DNA of 18,881 nt from Neorhizobium sp. UBA7851 (GTDB lineage Bacteria; Pseudomonadota; Alphaproteobacteria; Rhizobiales; Rhizobiaceae), in NCBI GenBank assembly GCA_002500765.1, contig DLSX01000234.1:1-18881 (forward strand), written 5' to 3'. The position numbers and the translations under genes are program-made. The notes below the pieces were generated by a model. It did not search any database. It saw only the letters and a program-made list of their open reading frames with translations, and was not told the DNA's origin. Position 1 is the first letter of the stretch, and every line of letters begins with the position of its first letter. Positions 1 to 7,095 of the stretch are shown here, piece by piece.

Positions 1-624
1 TCGCTGGACGAGGCCTGGATCGACCTGAAGGCGCGGCTTTCGCGCAAGCTGAAGGCCGCCGACCTGCCCGAACTGATCGGCGTCATCAAGCACCGCTGCG
101 GCCTCATCCGCGGCGCCTTCCATGGCTCGATGCTCAGAAACGAGATCTACAATTTCGCCCGCATCGGCACCTTCATCGAACGCGCCGACAACACGGCCCG
201 TATTCTCGACGTCAAATATTACGTGTTGCTGCCCTCGGTCAGCCAGGTCGGCTCGGCGCTCGATAATTTCCAGTGGGAATCGATCCTGCGCTCGGTCTCG
301 GCCCACCGCTCCTATGGCTGGGTCTATGACGGCGAATACCAGGCGGCAAACATTGCCGACATGCTGATCCTGCAGGTGCAGATGCCGCGCTCGCTCGCCT
401 ATTGTTACGAGAAGATCGTCAGCAACCTGCGTTACCTTTCAGACGATTACGGCGGCGAGCGGCTGACGGCGCATGGCACGGCCGATGCAATCCGGACCAT
501 GCTCAAGCGTGGTTCGGTCACCGAGATCATGGACCAGGGCCTGCACGAATTCCTCGAGGACTTTATCGCGCGCAACTACCAGCTCAGCGCCGAGATTTCC
601 GAAGGCTACCGTTTCTATCAGTAA
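1..624 (+). CDS. Alpha-E domain (DUF403) protein, 5' end missing
   Basis: The open frame enters from the left edge and gives about 207 residues before TAA at 622-624; the true start lies outside the window. The sequence is all-helical and matches what I know of the alpha-E (DUF403) family: an Arg/His-rich start (IKHRCGLIRG), then NFARIGTFIERADNTARILD and a YYVLLPS segment. Alpha-E proteins are usually encoded beside a circularly permuted ATP-grasp enzyme and a transglutaminase-like protease. Comparative genomics has proposed that the set makes and processes a peptide or amino-acid conjugate, but the biochemical role is unproven. The transglutaminase gene follows at 664, which supports the call; the ATP-grasp gene would be expected just left of the window. 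The two genes lie 39 nt apart and are probably one operon. Confidence 0.9.
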   Translation, partial: SLDEAWIDLKARLSRKLKAADLPELIGVIKHRCGLIRGAFHGSMLRNEIYNFARIGTFIERADNTARILDVKYYVLLPSVSQVGSALDNFQWESILRSVSAHRSYGWVYDGEYQAANIADMLILQVQMPRSLAYCYEKIVSNLRYLSDDYGGERLTAHGTADAIRTMLKRGSVTEIMDQGLHEFLEDFIARNYQLSAEISEGYRFYQ

Positions 625-663
625 TCAGCCCGACCGCTCGACTGCCACTTGAAGGACGCCCCC

Positions 664-1491
664 ATGCGGCTGAAGATTTCGCATACGACAGAATATCTCT
701 ATGACGAACCTGTCCCCTATCTGCTGCAGCGCTTGAGGCTGACGCCGATCAGCGGACCGACCCAGAAGGTGCTGAACTGGACCGTCAAGGTCGATGGCGC
801 AAAGATCGAAACGGGTTATTTCGACCAGTACGACAATCGCGTCGAACTGGTCTCCGTCGAGGGCGCAGAACATGTGATCCGCATCACCGCAACCGGCGAA
901 GTCGAGACACTCGACAAGGCGGGCGTCTTCGGTCAGCATCTCGGCTGCACCCCGCTCTGGCTTTACCTTCGCGACACCGGCCGCACGAAGCCCGGAAAGA
1001 TGGTCAGGGACATCGCGAGGAACGTCAGGGGCGACAGCGAACTCGCCCAGATGCACGCGTTGATGGACGCAATCCACGAGACGGTCGCCTATACCCCCGG
1101 AACCACCACGACGGAAACCACAGCCGAAGAGGCCCTGGCGGCAAAGACCGGCGTCTGCCAGGATCACGCCCATATCTTTATCTCGGCAGCCCGGCTTTCC
1201 GGCGTACCGGCCCGTTATGTTTCCGGCTATCTTCTCATGGAAGACAGGCCGGATCAGGTGGCGACCCATGCCTGGGCCGAGGCGCATATTCCCGGCCTCG
1301 GCTGGGTGGGCTTCGATGCGGCCAACAACCTATGCCCCGACGACCGCTATGTCCGCATCGCCTCCGGCCTCTGCTACCGCGACTGCGCCCCGGTTTCCGG
1401 CATGCGCATCGGACCTGCCGGCGAAAACCTCAAGGTACACCTGACAGTGAAGCCCGCACAGGAGCAGTCGCAAGGCCAGAGCCAGTCCTAA
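664..1491 (+). CDS. Transglutaminase-like cysteine protease family protein
   Basis: This encodes 275 residues. An in-frame TTG lies at 649, but ATG 664 is preferred: GAAGGA at 651-656 sits 7 nt before it and the family N-terminus (MRLKISHTTEYLYDEPV) begins there. Residues 1-80 form the bacterial transglutaminase-like N-terminal beta domain. The core carries Cys165 in KTGVCQDHAH, His202 in THAWAEAHIP and Asp218 in GFDAANN, so the Cys-His-Asp triad is complete. The VPARYVSGYL segment between them is typical of the fold. No signal peptide is visible, so it is probably cytoplasmic. It follows the alpha-E gene, its usual partner. Members are thought to act as peptidases or amidases on the product of the neighbouring ATP-grasp enzyme; the substrate is unknown. 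The C-terminal tail (residues 264-275) is Gln/Ser-rich. Confidence 0.92.
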   Translation: MRLKISHTTEYLYDEPVPYLLQRLRLTPISGPTQKVLNWTVKVDGAKIETGYFDQYDNRVELVSVEGAEHVIRITATGEVETLDKAGVFGQHLGCTPLWLYLRDTGRTKPGKMVRDIARNVRGDSELAQMHALMDAIHETVAYTPGTTTTETTAEEALAAKTGVCQDHAHIFISAARLSGVPARYVSGYLLMEDRPDQVATHAWAEAHIPGLGWVGFDAANNLCPDDRYVRIASGLCYRDCAPVSGMRIGPAGENLKVHLTVKPAQEQSQGQSQS

Positions 1492-1560
1492 ACCTGCTGG
1501 AGCGCAAGCTCGGCGCCATGTCCGGCTGCCAGAATGGTGGTTCTGGACCGGGGGGGGCGC

Positions 1561-2064
1561 ATGCTGTTAGGGCAGTCTATATTCCAGTCGGTCCTGAGCC
1601 GGCTGAAAGAGGAAGAAAAGGATGACGAGGAAACATCGCCCGAAGCGACGGAGTACCGTATCCGTGGATTGGGCGCCGGTTTCATCACACCGGATGGCCG
1701 CCCTGAAGCGACGGGAGCCGACGCAGGCACCTATTTCGACTATCTGGCGGACTGGCCCGCAAGGGAACAAGATGTCGGCATCCCGGATACCGAAGCCTCG
1801 ACAACTGCGGAAATCCCCCAACCACCACCCGAACCTCCCGTCATGCCGGCCCATCTGGAGCGCCTGACGGAGCGGGAAATTGCCGAGGATCTGGGGCTCT
1901 CTGCGAAGGACAACGAAGCCATGCTTGCCGAAAAACGCCGCCAATTCGCCAAGCTCAATCACCCGGACCGGGTGGAACCGCACTTTCGTGACAACGCGAC
2001 GGTGAGGATGAAGACGGCCAACCTGCTGATCGACCGCGCAATCTCGTCTCTCCACTGGCGCTGA
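1561..2064 (+). CDS. J-domain-like hypothetical protein
   Basis: This encodes 167 residues from ATG 1561; an in-frame ATG at 1534 would add nine. Neither has a clear ribosome-binding site, although a run of eight G precedes 1561, so the start is uncertain. The N-terminal half is acidic and Pro-rich (KEEEKDDEE; PQPPPEPP), probably disordered. The C-terminal 60 residues resemble a J domain: an amphipathic helix (LTEREIAEDLGL), a basic helix (AEKRRQFAKLN), then an HPD tripeptide (residues 134-136 from 1561) and a final helix (KTANLLIDRAISSL). HPD is the motif by which J proteins stimulate the DnaK ATPase. No glycine/phenylalanine-rich or zinc-finger region of DnaJ is present, so this would be a class C J protein or a degenerate relative. 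A small gene on the opposite strand converges on it 20 nt away. Confidence 0.7.
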   Translation: MLLGQSIFQSVLSRLKEEEKDDEETSPEATEYRIRGLGAGFITPDGRPEATGADAGTYFDYLADWPAREQDVGIPDTEASTTAEIPQPPPEPPVMPAHLERLTEREIAEDLGLSAKDNEAMLAEKRRQFAKLNHPDRVEPHFRDNATVRMKTANLLIDRAISSLHWR

Positions 2065-2084
2065 AAGGCCAACGGGAAGGAAGC

Positions 2085-2297
2085 TCAGTCGTCCTGACGT
2101 TCTTGAGGCTTGTCTCCGCCGGACGCCTTTCTGTCGAAGAAAAGCTTGTAGGTGGAATACAGGCCGAGGACACCGACAATCGCCGCCCAGACGATTTCAC
2201 CCGTATACAGTTCTATTGCGCACCATACGAAACATACGGCCGGGATCAGCACCCGGCGCCAGAGTGCATCATAGAACGGGTGATTGGGGTCGATCAT
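2085..2297 (-). CDS. Small inner-membrane protein, DUF3329-like
   Basis: This encodes 70 residues beginning MIDPNHPFYDALWRRVLIPA. Two hydrophobic stretches, about residues 17-33 (IPAVCFVWCAIELYTGE region) and 35-53 (IVWAAIVGVLGLYSTYKLFF), suggest a two-helix inner-membrane protein. A short charged tail (DRKASGGDKPQERQDD) would lie in the cytoplasm. The NHPF...LW.R opening resembles what I recall of the rhizobial DUF3329 family, whose function is unknown; this match is from memory. It converges with the J-domain-like gene. The complementary frame is open but lacks protein-like composition. Confidence 0.65.
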   Translation of the reverse strand: MIDPNHPFYDALWRRVLIPAVCFVWCAIELYTGEIVWAAIVGVLGLYSTYKLFFDRKASGGDKPQERQDD

Positions 2298-2493
2298 ATG
2301 TCTTTTCTCCTCCGGCCGAACATAAGCAGCCGCAACCGCATATCCGGGCTGGCGAACAAAAAAGCAAGATAGCCCGCCGATGAACTTGGCTTTACCGGAC
2401 TACCCGCACGGCCACGCATCCTCGCCCTGCCGGCATTTGAATTGAGATCGGCAGTTTTACCTCATTGTGATTTTTCCGTCATCGGCATCGCTA

Positions 2494-2523
2494 TTGGCAT
2501 TGAAGCCTTTGCCGAGCTAGGCT
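2494..2523 (+). promoter_or_regulatory. Candidate sigma70-type promoter for tRNA-Arg
   Basis: TTGGCA (2494-2499, five of six to TTGACA) and TAGGCT (2518-2523, the three most conserved -10 bases present) are separated by 18 nt. They would start transcription near 2530, about 38 nt before the mature tRNA. An alternative pairing is TTGAAG at 2500-2505 with TAAGAA at 2523-2528 (17-nt spacer). Confidence 0.4.
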
Positions 2524-2567
2524 AAGAACCTCTCATCGGACCCGGCGAGTCATCGCCGGCACGGTTA

Positions 2568-2644
2568 GCACCCGTAGCTCAGCTGGATAGAGTGTTGGAT
2601 TCCGATTCCAAAGGTCACAGGTTCGAATCCTGTCGGGTGCGCCA
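2568..2644 (+). tRNA. tRNA-Arg (anticodon CCG)
   Basis: This is a 77-nt cloverleaf. The acceptor stem GCACCCG (2568-2574) pairs perfectly with CGGGTGC (2634-2640), followed by discriminator G and an encoded CCA (2642-2644). The D arm is AGCTCAGCTGGATAGAGT. The anticodon stem TTGGA (2595-2599) pairs with TCCAA (2607-2611) around loop TTCCGAT, which places CCG at 2602-2604; this reads the arginine codon CGG. The T arm contains GGTTCGAATCC. No tRNA gene neighbours it. Confidence 0.97.
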
Positions 2645-2982
2645 TTTAATATGTTTCGGTTCAGCCGCCATTGTCACGATTAGCCGGGCAATGCGACGCG
2701 GAATCCGGGTCGACAAAACGATCTGACGCGCGTCGTTCGAGCCGCGTGAACTCCATCATCATCAACACTATTGTATTTCTGGATGCTCAAGGCATATCAG
2801 AACGTTGGCTTATGGTCTCAAAATTCACAACCTTAAGTCTACATCTCCATCCATGCTTCAGAACAAGAAGAATCGTCCGAAATGTAATTGGGTGTAAACC
2901 TTATTCTTCTTCCGATTCGAAACAACTCCACTCAAATAGACTTCTGTGATTAAATAGACTTGGGGAAAATCGGGAGGGGATC
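2645..2982. other. Gene-poor, lower-GC gap after tRNA-Arg
   Basis: No convincing gene is seen in this 338-bp stretch. A weak TTG-start frame (2671-2949) has neither a ribosome-binding site nor protein-like sequence. The base composition from about 2760 to 2970 is visibly richer in A and T than the neighbouring genes. The stretch ends in the direct repeat annotated at 2934-2961. No integrase gene and no second copy of the tRNA 3' end were seen, so an old insertion at the tRNA is possible but unsupported. Confidence 0.5.
2934..2961. repeat. 10-bp direct repeat AAATAGACTT, two copies 18 bp apart
   Basis: AAATAGACTT occurs at 2934-2943 and again at 2952-2961, start-to-start 18 bp, just upstream of the GGGAGGGGA ribosome-binding site and ATG 2983 of the next gene. 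The position suits an operator or promoter element, but no known motif was recognised. Confidence 0.6.
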
Positions 2983-3198
2983 ATGCTCACTGACTTGGCG
3001 CAGCGACTGGCCGGCTGCCATGAAATCACCAATGAAAGGCTTGAAGCCGTGCTCATCTACTTGAGCGCGAAGCTGGCGCGCGAGAGGGAAGAGGAACGCG
3101 CAACGTCGTTTATCGCCTTCAAATCGCTTCGGCTTATCAAAGAGAGCCTGAGAATTCGCGAGTCGGCGGCGGCCTCGCTGGATCGCGACGCGCTTTAG
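2983..3198 (+). CDS. Small hypothetical protein, charged and helical
   Basis: This encodes 71 residues from ATG 2983, with a strong purine-rich ribosome-binding site (GGGAGGGGA, 2972-2980). The sequence is highly charged and predicted helical (KLAREREEERATSFIAFKSLRLIKESLRIRES). It has a single cysteine, no signal peptide and no membrane segment. I do not recognise the family. The coding composition returns to high GC, unlike the AT-rich gap before it, and the strong ribosome-binding site argues that it is real. It reads toward the porin terminator at 3301-3327, which lies between the two converging genes. Confidence 0.6.
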   Translation: MLTDLAQRLAGCHEITNERLEAVLIYLSAKLAREREEERATSFIAFKSLRLIKESLRIRESAAASLDRDAL

Positions 3199-3300
3199 AT
3201 CAGCCGCGCGACTGCAACACCCGAAGTCCGGCGGCCGCCGCCGGATTTGCCCGGAAGAGCCACCACCTGCCTCGATGCATTTCGGGAAGCTTCCGAATGC

Positions 3301-3327
3301 AAAAAAGCCCGGATCGCTCCGGGCTTT
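3301..3327 (-). terminator. Intrinsic terminator of the porin gene
   Basis: On the minus strand a 10-bp perfect stem (AAAGCCCGGA with TCCGGGCTTT, loop GCGA) runs straight into six T residues (AAAAAA at 3301-3306 on the plus strand). It lies 22 nt past the porin stop codon. The plus strand has TTTCTTTT after the stem, so it may also stop the small converging gene. Confidence 0.9.
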
Positions 3328-3348
3328 CTTTTGGCATATGCGGTCGAA

Positions 3349-4473
3349 TTAGAACGAGCGCTGCAGACGCAGGAAGCCGTCCCACTTGTCAGCGGAGTCG
3401 GTGCCGTTATCAACGTCGGTATAGTTGATCGTTGCCTTGGCAGCCAGGTTCTGCGTGATGGCGTAGTCAGCCGTCAGGCCGACGCGCCATGCATCACCGC
3501 CGTCGAAGTCGCCGTCGTTATCGAGCGTGATGTTATCCCAGTACTGGGCGCCCGGTGCGATGGAGAACTTGTCGGTGACCTTGATTGCGTATTCCGCACC
3601 GATCGTCCATTCAGCAGCGTCGAAATAACGGTTCTGGCCGAAGGCATAGGCAGCGAAGACGCCGAGCGAGCCCGGGCCGAGGTCTGCAGTCAGTGTGGAA
3701 GCAAGAGCTGCATTCTCGTTGTCGAAATCATAACCGGCGAAGAAGTCGAGGGTTACGCCACCGAACTTGCCGGTGATGACGCCGTTGATGCCGATTTCGT
3801 CAGCATTGCCTGCATCGTCGGTCTTGTAACCGGCCTGCGAGTTGAACGCGTCAACCTGACCGTAAACCGAGAAAGCACCGCCGTCATAGGTGTAACGGAT
3901 GGAGTTGTTCAGCGTGTCAGCGCCTTCGCCACCGTTGTTGTACGGACGGTCGTCGGCCAGAACGGTTTCGCCCGGAAGCCCGGTGTCGAAGTAGTTGTAG
4001 AAGTAACCGACGCGGAAGCCACCCAGTTCAATGTAGGTTTCCTCCAGGAAGAAGTCGCTGTTGCCCTGCGACGCGCTGTAGGTGTCAGAACCACCAGCAC
4101 CATCAGGGATCGATACCGAGTAGGTGTTCGACGAGTTGTTGTTGGCGCGAAGCGTTACACGCGAGGTGAGCGCACCGTATTCGGTGTCGGTCTTGGCTTC
4201 GAGGCGAACCTGAGCGCGGGTATTTGTGCGGTAACCAGCGTCGCCACCGAAGTCGTCATCGCTGCGGCCGTCGAGCTGAACGCGAACATAGCCGCCGATC
4301 TTCAGGCAGGTTTCGGTGCCCGGGATGTAGAAATAGCCGGTGCCGAAGGCGTCACAAACGCGGACATATTCCATCGGCTCGGGCTCTGCCGCGACGATCG
4401 CATCGGCTGCCTGCGCGCCGGATACTGCTGCGAGAGCTGCAGCGGAGCCGAGAAGAAGGCTCTTGATGTTCAT
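3349..4473 (-). CDS. Major outer-membrane porin (Omp2b/RopA type)
   Basis: This encodes 374 residues from ATG 4473. An in-frame ATG at 4485 overlaps the GGAGAT ribosome-binding site that serves 4473, so 4473 is chosen. Residues 1-22 form a signal peptide (MNIKSLLLGSAAALAAVSGA, cleavage after AQA). The mature start carries the two conserved cysteines of Rhizobiales porins (Cys40 in VRVCDAFGTGYFYIPG and Cys56 in TETCLKIGGYVRV). The rest shows alternating beta-strand patterns, acidic loops (DGDFDGGDAW; DNGTDSADKW) and a terminal Phe (LRLQRSF), the outer-membrane assembly signal. Such porins are 16-stranded trimeric diffusion channels. The gene lies directly downstream of a histidine kinase gene on the same strand but is separated from it by 427 bp. 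It has its own terminator and an unusual leader containing a second terminator (see 4527-4549). Confidence 0.95.
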   Translation of the reverse strand: MNIKSLLLGSAAALAAVSGAQAADAIVAAEPEPMEYVRVCDAFGTGYFYIPGTETCLKIGGYVRVQLDGRSDDDFGGDAGYRTNTRAQVRLEAKTDTEYGALTSRVTLRANNNSSNTYSVSIPDGAGGSDTYSASQGNSDFFLEETYIELGGFRVGYFYNYFDTGLPGETVLADDRPYNNGGEGADTLNNSIRYTYDGGAFSVYGQVDAFNSQAGYKTDDAGNADEIGINGVITGKFGGVTLDFFAGYDFDNENAALASTLTADLGPGSLGVFAAYAFGQNRYFDAAEWTIGAEYAIKVTDKFSIAPGAQYWDNITLDNDGDFDGGDAWRVGLTADYAITQNLAAKATINYTDVDNGTDSADKWDGFLRLQRSF

Positions 4474-4526
4474 TATGATCTCCATTGAGACGATGGACCG
4501 CGGCCGGGAGCCCCATCCACCAAATT

Positions 4527-4549
4527 AAAAAACCGAAGGCTTATTCGGT
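4527..4549 (-). terminator. Terminator inside the porin leader (attenuator candidate)
   Basis: Read on the minus strand, ACCGAA and TTCGGT form a 6-bp stem around a 6-nt loop (TAAGCC), followed at once by six T residues. It lies 54 nt upstream of the porin ATG, with no recognisable promoter between the two. Its orientation is that of the porin, so it would end leader transcripts before the gene. Confidence 0.65.
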
Positions 4550-4588
4550 GAAAAAGGAATACGGGGCCCCGGCGACGGACGAAAGCTG

Positions 4589-4624
4589 GGCGGCTCGTCT
4601 TCATCGGATGAAGATGAAGCCGCC
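4589..4624 (-). promoter_or_regulatory. Long hairpin in the porin leader
   Basis: GGCGGCT (4589-4595) pairs with AGCCGCC (4618-4624). Inside this, TCTTCATC (4598-4605) pairs with GATGAAGA (4607-4614) across a small internal loop (CG opposite TGA). The innermost pairs cannot form around a single-base loop, but the outer stem gives a long stable hairpin. No T-run follows on either strand, so it is not itself a terminator. It precedes the leader terminator by about 40 nt on the minus strand. Confidence 0.6.
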
Positions 4625-4654
4625 ACGGCCGATGTTGCGCGGGCGCATCGGTTT

Positions 4655-4691
4655 GTAACCGTACGTAATTTTTCGGTAATCAAACGGTATC
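4655..4691. promoter_or_regulatory. Four GTAAY-like motifs phased at 10-11 bp
   Basis: GTAAC (4655), GTAAT (4665), GTAAT (4676) and GTATC (4687) start 10, 11 and 11 bp apart, on one face of the helix. The first two have exactly the GTAAN-N5-GTAAN layout of CpxR boxes, and OmpR-family regulators bind such tandem direct repeats. The array lies about 180 bp upstream of the porin start. An OmpR-family regulator is encoded at 6272-6997. Confidence 0.5.
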
Positions 4692-4900
4692 AGAGATCAA
4701 GAACGGCAACGCTCCTGCGACAAAGCCGAACATGCTCCCGCCGGTCGGATGAGCCGGCTGATTCTGAAGGTTCCAATTGGCGGCACGACCCGCCGGCGTG
4801 GTGAGCGGCCACGACGCGAGTTAAGCTCGCCTCATGCAGTAGACATGCGATGAAAGAAGGATTTGAAGCGTTTCCGGATTGGCCCGGACCGCGACACTCG

Positions 4901-6268
4901 CTAGGCTGCGCCTGCCTGGTCCATCAGCCGCGGCAGGATGATTACCGCCCGGGCTCCGCCCGAATCGGCATCCTCGTATCGGATCTGTCCCTGATGGGCG
5001 TCGATGATCGATTTGGCCAGGGCAAGGCCGATGCCGCTGCCGCCCGTGTCCCTGCTGCGAGATTGCTCGAGGCGGAAAAACGGATTGAAAATACGGGTCC
5101 GCTCGGCCTCGGGAACGCCCGGTCCGTCATCGTCGATCAGGACGCAGGCATCCAGCATCGCCGGACGAACGAATATTCTTGCCCGGTGACCGTATCGCAA
5201 TGCGTTCTCCACCACATTTCGCAACGCCCGTTTCAATGCGGCTCGACGCCCGTAAATGAAGAAGCGATGAGGATTGACGAGGGTTATATCGGCCCCGGCG
5301 GCTCTCAGGTCCGCCACCAGTTCGCTCATCAGATCTTCGAGCTGGAAGACGACTTCCGGCTCTGGCGTATCGCTGCCGCGCGACAGGGAAAGTGCGGCAT
5401 CCACCAGCTCCTGGATCTCATCGAGACACTGGCCAAGCTTATCCTTCGGCTCGCCTTCATCGAGAAGCTCGATCCTCAACCGCATCGCCGTGATCGGAGA
5501 TTTCAGGTCATGTCCGATTGCCGCCAGCATCTTGGCGCGTTCATTCAGCAACCTGGTAAGACGCGTCGCCATATCGTTGAATGCGCGGGTCAATTTCCTC
5601 AGCTCGGAAGGCCCCGAGCAGGAGATCGGCTGCAGGTCTTCGCTTCGCCCCAGATTGTCAGCGGCATTGGAGAGATGCTGAAGCGGGGTGGTTATCTTCG
5701 CGACGATGAACCAGACGACGGCAACCACAATAGAGACCGTGGCAAGAATCGTCGCGATCAGCTGCCAGGCCCATGTCTTTGGCAAACGCAGCACATCGCG
5801 CGCGGTCAGCCATCGCCCGTCATCCAGGTTGATCGATGCCAGAAGCACCAGGCTTCGTCCCGCCTTGCTGGCATGACCCGCGGTTTCCTGCCCCCTCACC
5901 GCCTCCGCTGCAGCAAGAATAAAGCCGTCGCCAAGAGTGAGGCCGAACTTTTTCTTCAGGAAGATCGCGAGATCCCCGGATAATTCCAGCTCGTCACGCA
6001 CCTGCGGAGCCGCATCCGTAATGGTGAATTGCATGCCCCATTCGGATGGAGTCGTAACGATGGCATCCTCTTCCGCCGCGGGAAGGGTTTTGAGCATTTT
6101 TGCGGTGCTGAGCAGTCGCTCGACAGCATCGAAGGCTCGATAGTCGAGAAGCAGCCTGTTCTTGTCGTGCATGAAATAGGATATGCTCAGCATCTGCGCT
6201 GCAAGCAGACAACCGAGCAGCAGCAGAATGAGCTGTCCTCGAACGCTTTGAGGCACACCGATCCTCAT
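4901..6268 (-). CDS. EnvZ-type sensor histidine kinase
   Basis: This encodes 455 residues. Membrane helix 1 is near residues 11-31 (GQLILLLLGCLLAAQMLS). A sensor region of about 135 residues, probably periplasmic, is followed by helix 2 near 167-190 (AWQLIATILATVSIVVAVVW), then a HAMP linker (about 190-243, KITTPLQHLSNAADNLG). The H-box has His253 in IGHDLKSPITAMRLR. The ATP-binding domain has the N-box (RNVVENALRYG, Asn355), G1 (DDDGPGVP, 379-386), an F-box (IFNPFF) and G2 (GGSGIGLAL). All catalytic motifs are present, so it should autophosphorylate and pass phosphate to the adjacent regulator. Its start lies 3 nt past the regulator stop and has no ribosome-binding site of its own, implying translational coupling. 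The stimulus is unknown; the EnvZ-like layout and nearby porin suggest envelope sensing. Confidence 0.93.
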   Translation of the reverse strand: MRIGVPQSVRGQLILLLLGCLLAAQMLSISYFMHDKNRLLLDYRAFDAVERLLSTAKMLKTLPAAEEDAIVTTPSEWGMQFTITDAAPQVRDELELSGDLAIFLKKKFGLTLGDGFILAAAEAVRGQETAGHASKAGRSLVLLASINLDDGRWLTARDVLRLPKTWAWQLIATILATVSIVVAVVWFIVAKITTPLQHLSNAADNLGRSEDLQPISCSGPSELRKLTRAFNDMATRLTRLLNERAKMLAAIGHDLKSPITAMRLRIELLDEGEPKDKLGQCLDEIQELVDAALSLSRGSDTPEPEVVFQLEDLMSELVADLRAAGADITLVNPHRFFIYGRRAALKRALRNVVENALRYGHRARIFVRPAMLDACVLIDDDGPGVPEAERTRIFNPFFRLEQSRSRDTGGSGIGLALAKSIIDAHQGQIRYEDADSGGARAVIILPRLMDQAGAA

Positions 6269-6271
6269 AAA

Positions 6272-6997
6272 CTACGCCTTTGTCACATCGGCGACCAGGC
6301 AATAGCCGCCTCCACGCACGGTAATGATGAGCTCCGGACGATCCGTGCTCTTCTGCTCGATCTTTCTGCGCAGGCGGCTGACCTGGTTGTCGATCGCGCG
6401 ATCGAAGGGACCGGCGCTGCGCGATGAAGTCAGTTCGAGAAGTCGCTCCCTCGACAGAATGACCCTCGGACGCTCCAGAAATGCCATAAGCAATTGGAAG
6501 TCGGCAACGGTGAGTGGCGTCTCCACGCCATCCTCGTCGACCAGGCAGCGGCGGTCTATCTGAAGCAACCAGCTGCCGAAGCGAAGGACCTGACCGCCAT
6601 GTTCTCCGCCCAGCGACGGTGCGGACGGCTCGTAGCGGCGCAGAATGGCCTTGATCCTGGCCACAACCTCACGCGGATTGAACGGCTTGGCGAGATAATC
6701 ATCCGCTCCGAGTTCCAACCCGATGATCCGATCCGTCTCCTCGTTGAGTGCGCTCAGCATCAGAATGGGAATTTTGCTTGTCGCACGAAGACGGTGGCAG
6801 ATCGCCAACCCATCCTCGCCCGGAAGCATGACGTCGAGCACGACGAGGTCCACCCCCCCGGACATCAGCACCCGATCCATCTCCTTGCCGCCATCGACCG
6901 CGGCCGCCCGCATGCCGACCTTCTCCAGATAGAGCTTCAGCGCTTCGCGAGTCTGCGCGTGATCGTCGACAATCAGAATGTTGGGAGAGCTTACCAT
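6272..6997 (-). CDS. OmpR-family response regulator
   Basis: This encodes 241 residues. The receiver domain (1-120) has the acidic pair Asp11-Asp12, phosphoacceptor Asp55 in LVVLDVMLPGEDGL, Ser82 as switch residue and Lys104 in YLAKPFNP. The C-terminal winged-helix domain (about 137-236) has the recognition helix region DRAIDNQVSRLRRKIE and the wing ITVRGGGYCLV. The length and layout are standard for OmpR/TorR-type regulators. It is the first gene of an operon with the kinase 3 nt downstream. Its ATG lacks an obvious ribosome-binding site (CGCTCTT precedes it), so expression may be low or the start atypical. The porin beyond the kinase and the phased repeats at 4655-4691 make the porin a plausible target; that link is inferred. 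Confidence 0.94.
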   Translation of the reverse strand: MVSSPNILIVDDHAQTREALKLYLEKVGMRAAAVDGGKEMDRVLMSGGVDLVVLDVMLPGEDGLAICHRLRATSKIPILMLSALNEETDRIIGLELGADDYLAKPFNPREVVARIKAILRRYEPSAPSLGGEHGGQVLRFGSWLLQIDRRCLVDEDGVETPLTVADFQLLMAFLERPRVILSRERLLELTSSRSAGPFDRAIDNQVSRLRRKIEQKSTDRPELIITVRGGGYCLVADVTKA

Positions 6998-7095
6998 AAG
7001 AGCGATTTATCCGATGGCCGACCACCACGCATCAGGAATTTTGTAACAGCGCGTCGCAAAGAACGCCCATGCGACAGAACGATACCATTCTGGCT

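Larger units (their letters stand above)
4474..4900. other. Porin leader and promoter region
   Basis: This 427-bp gap lies between the kinase stop codon and the porin start. It contains, in minus-strand order, a weak hairpin (GCGAG/CTCGC, near 4815-4829), the phased repeats at 4655-4691, the strong hairpin at 4589-4624 and the terminator at 4527-4549. No coding sequence was supported. A clear sigma70 promoter was not found: TTGATT (4683-4678) and CTTGAT (4701-4696) are -35-like, but their partners (GTTACA, TACCGA) are poor, as expected for an activator-dependent promoter. Confidence 0.6.

Noticed and set aside
2568..2644. tRNA-Arg as an attachment site of an integrated element
   Set aside because: No integrase gene and no second copy of the tRNA 3' end were found in the window.
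2671..2949. 92-residue frame after the tRNA
   Set aside because: It has a TTG start without a ribosome-binding site, an AT-rich composition unlike real genes here, and no domain-like pattern.
3247..4488. 413-residue plus-strand frame opposite the porin
   Set aside because: The minus strand encodes a full porin with signal peptide, conserved cysteines, terminal Phe and terminator; the plus frame is its complement, with repetitive Val/Ala-rich sequence.
4850..5983. 377-residue plus-strand frame opposite the histidine kinase
   Set aside because: It overlaps a kinase with every catalytic motif present; its own sequence has no recognisable domain.
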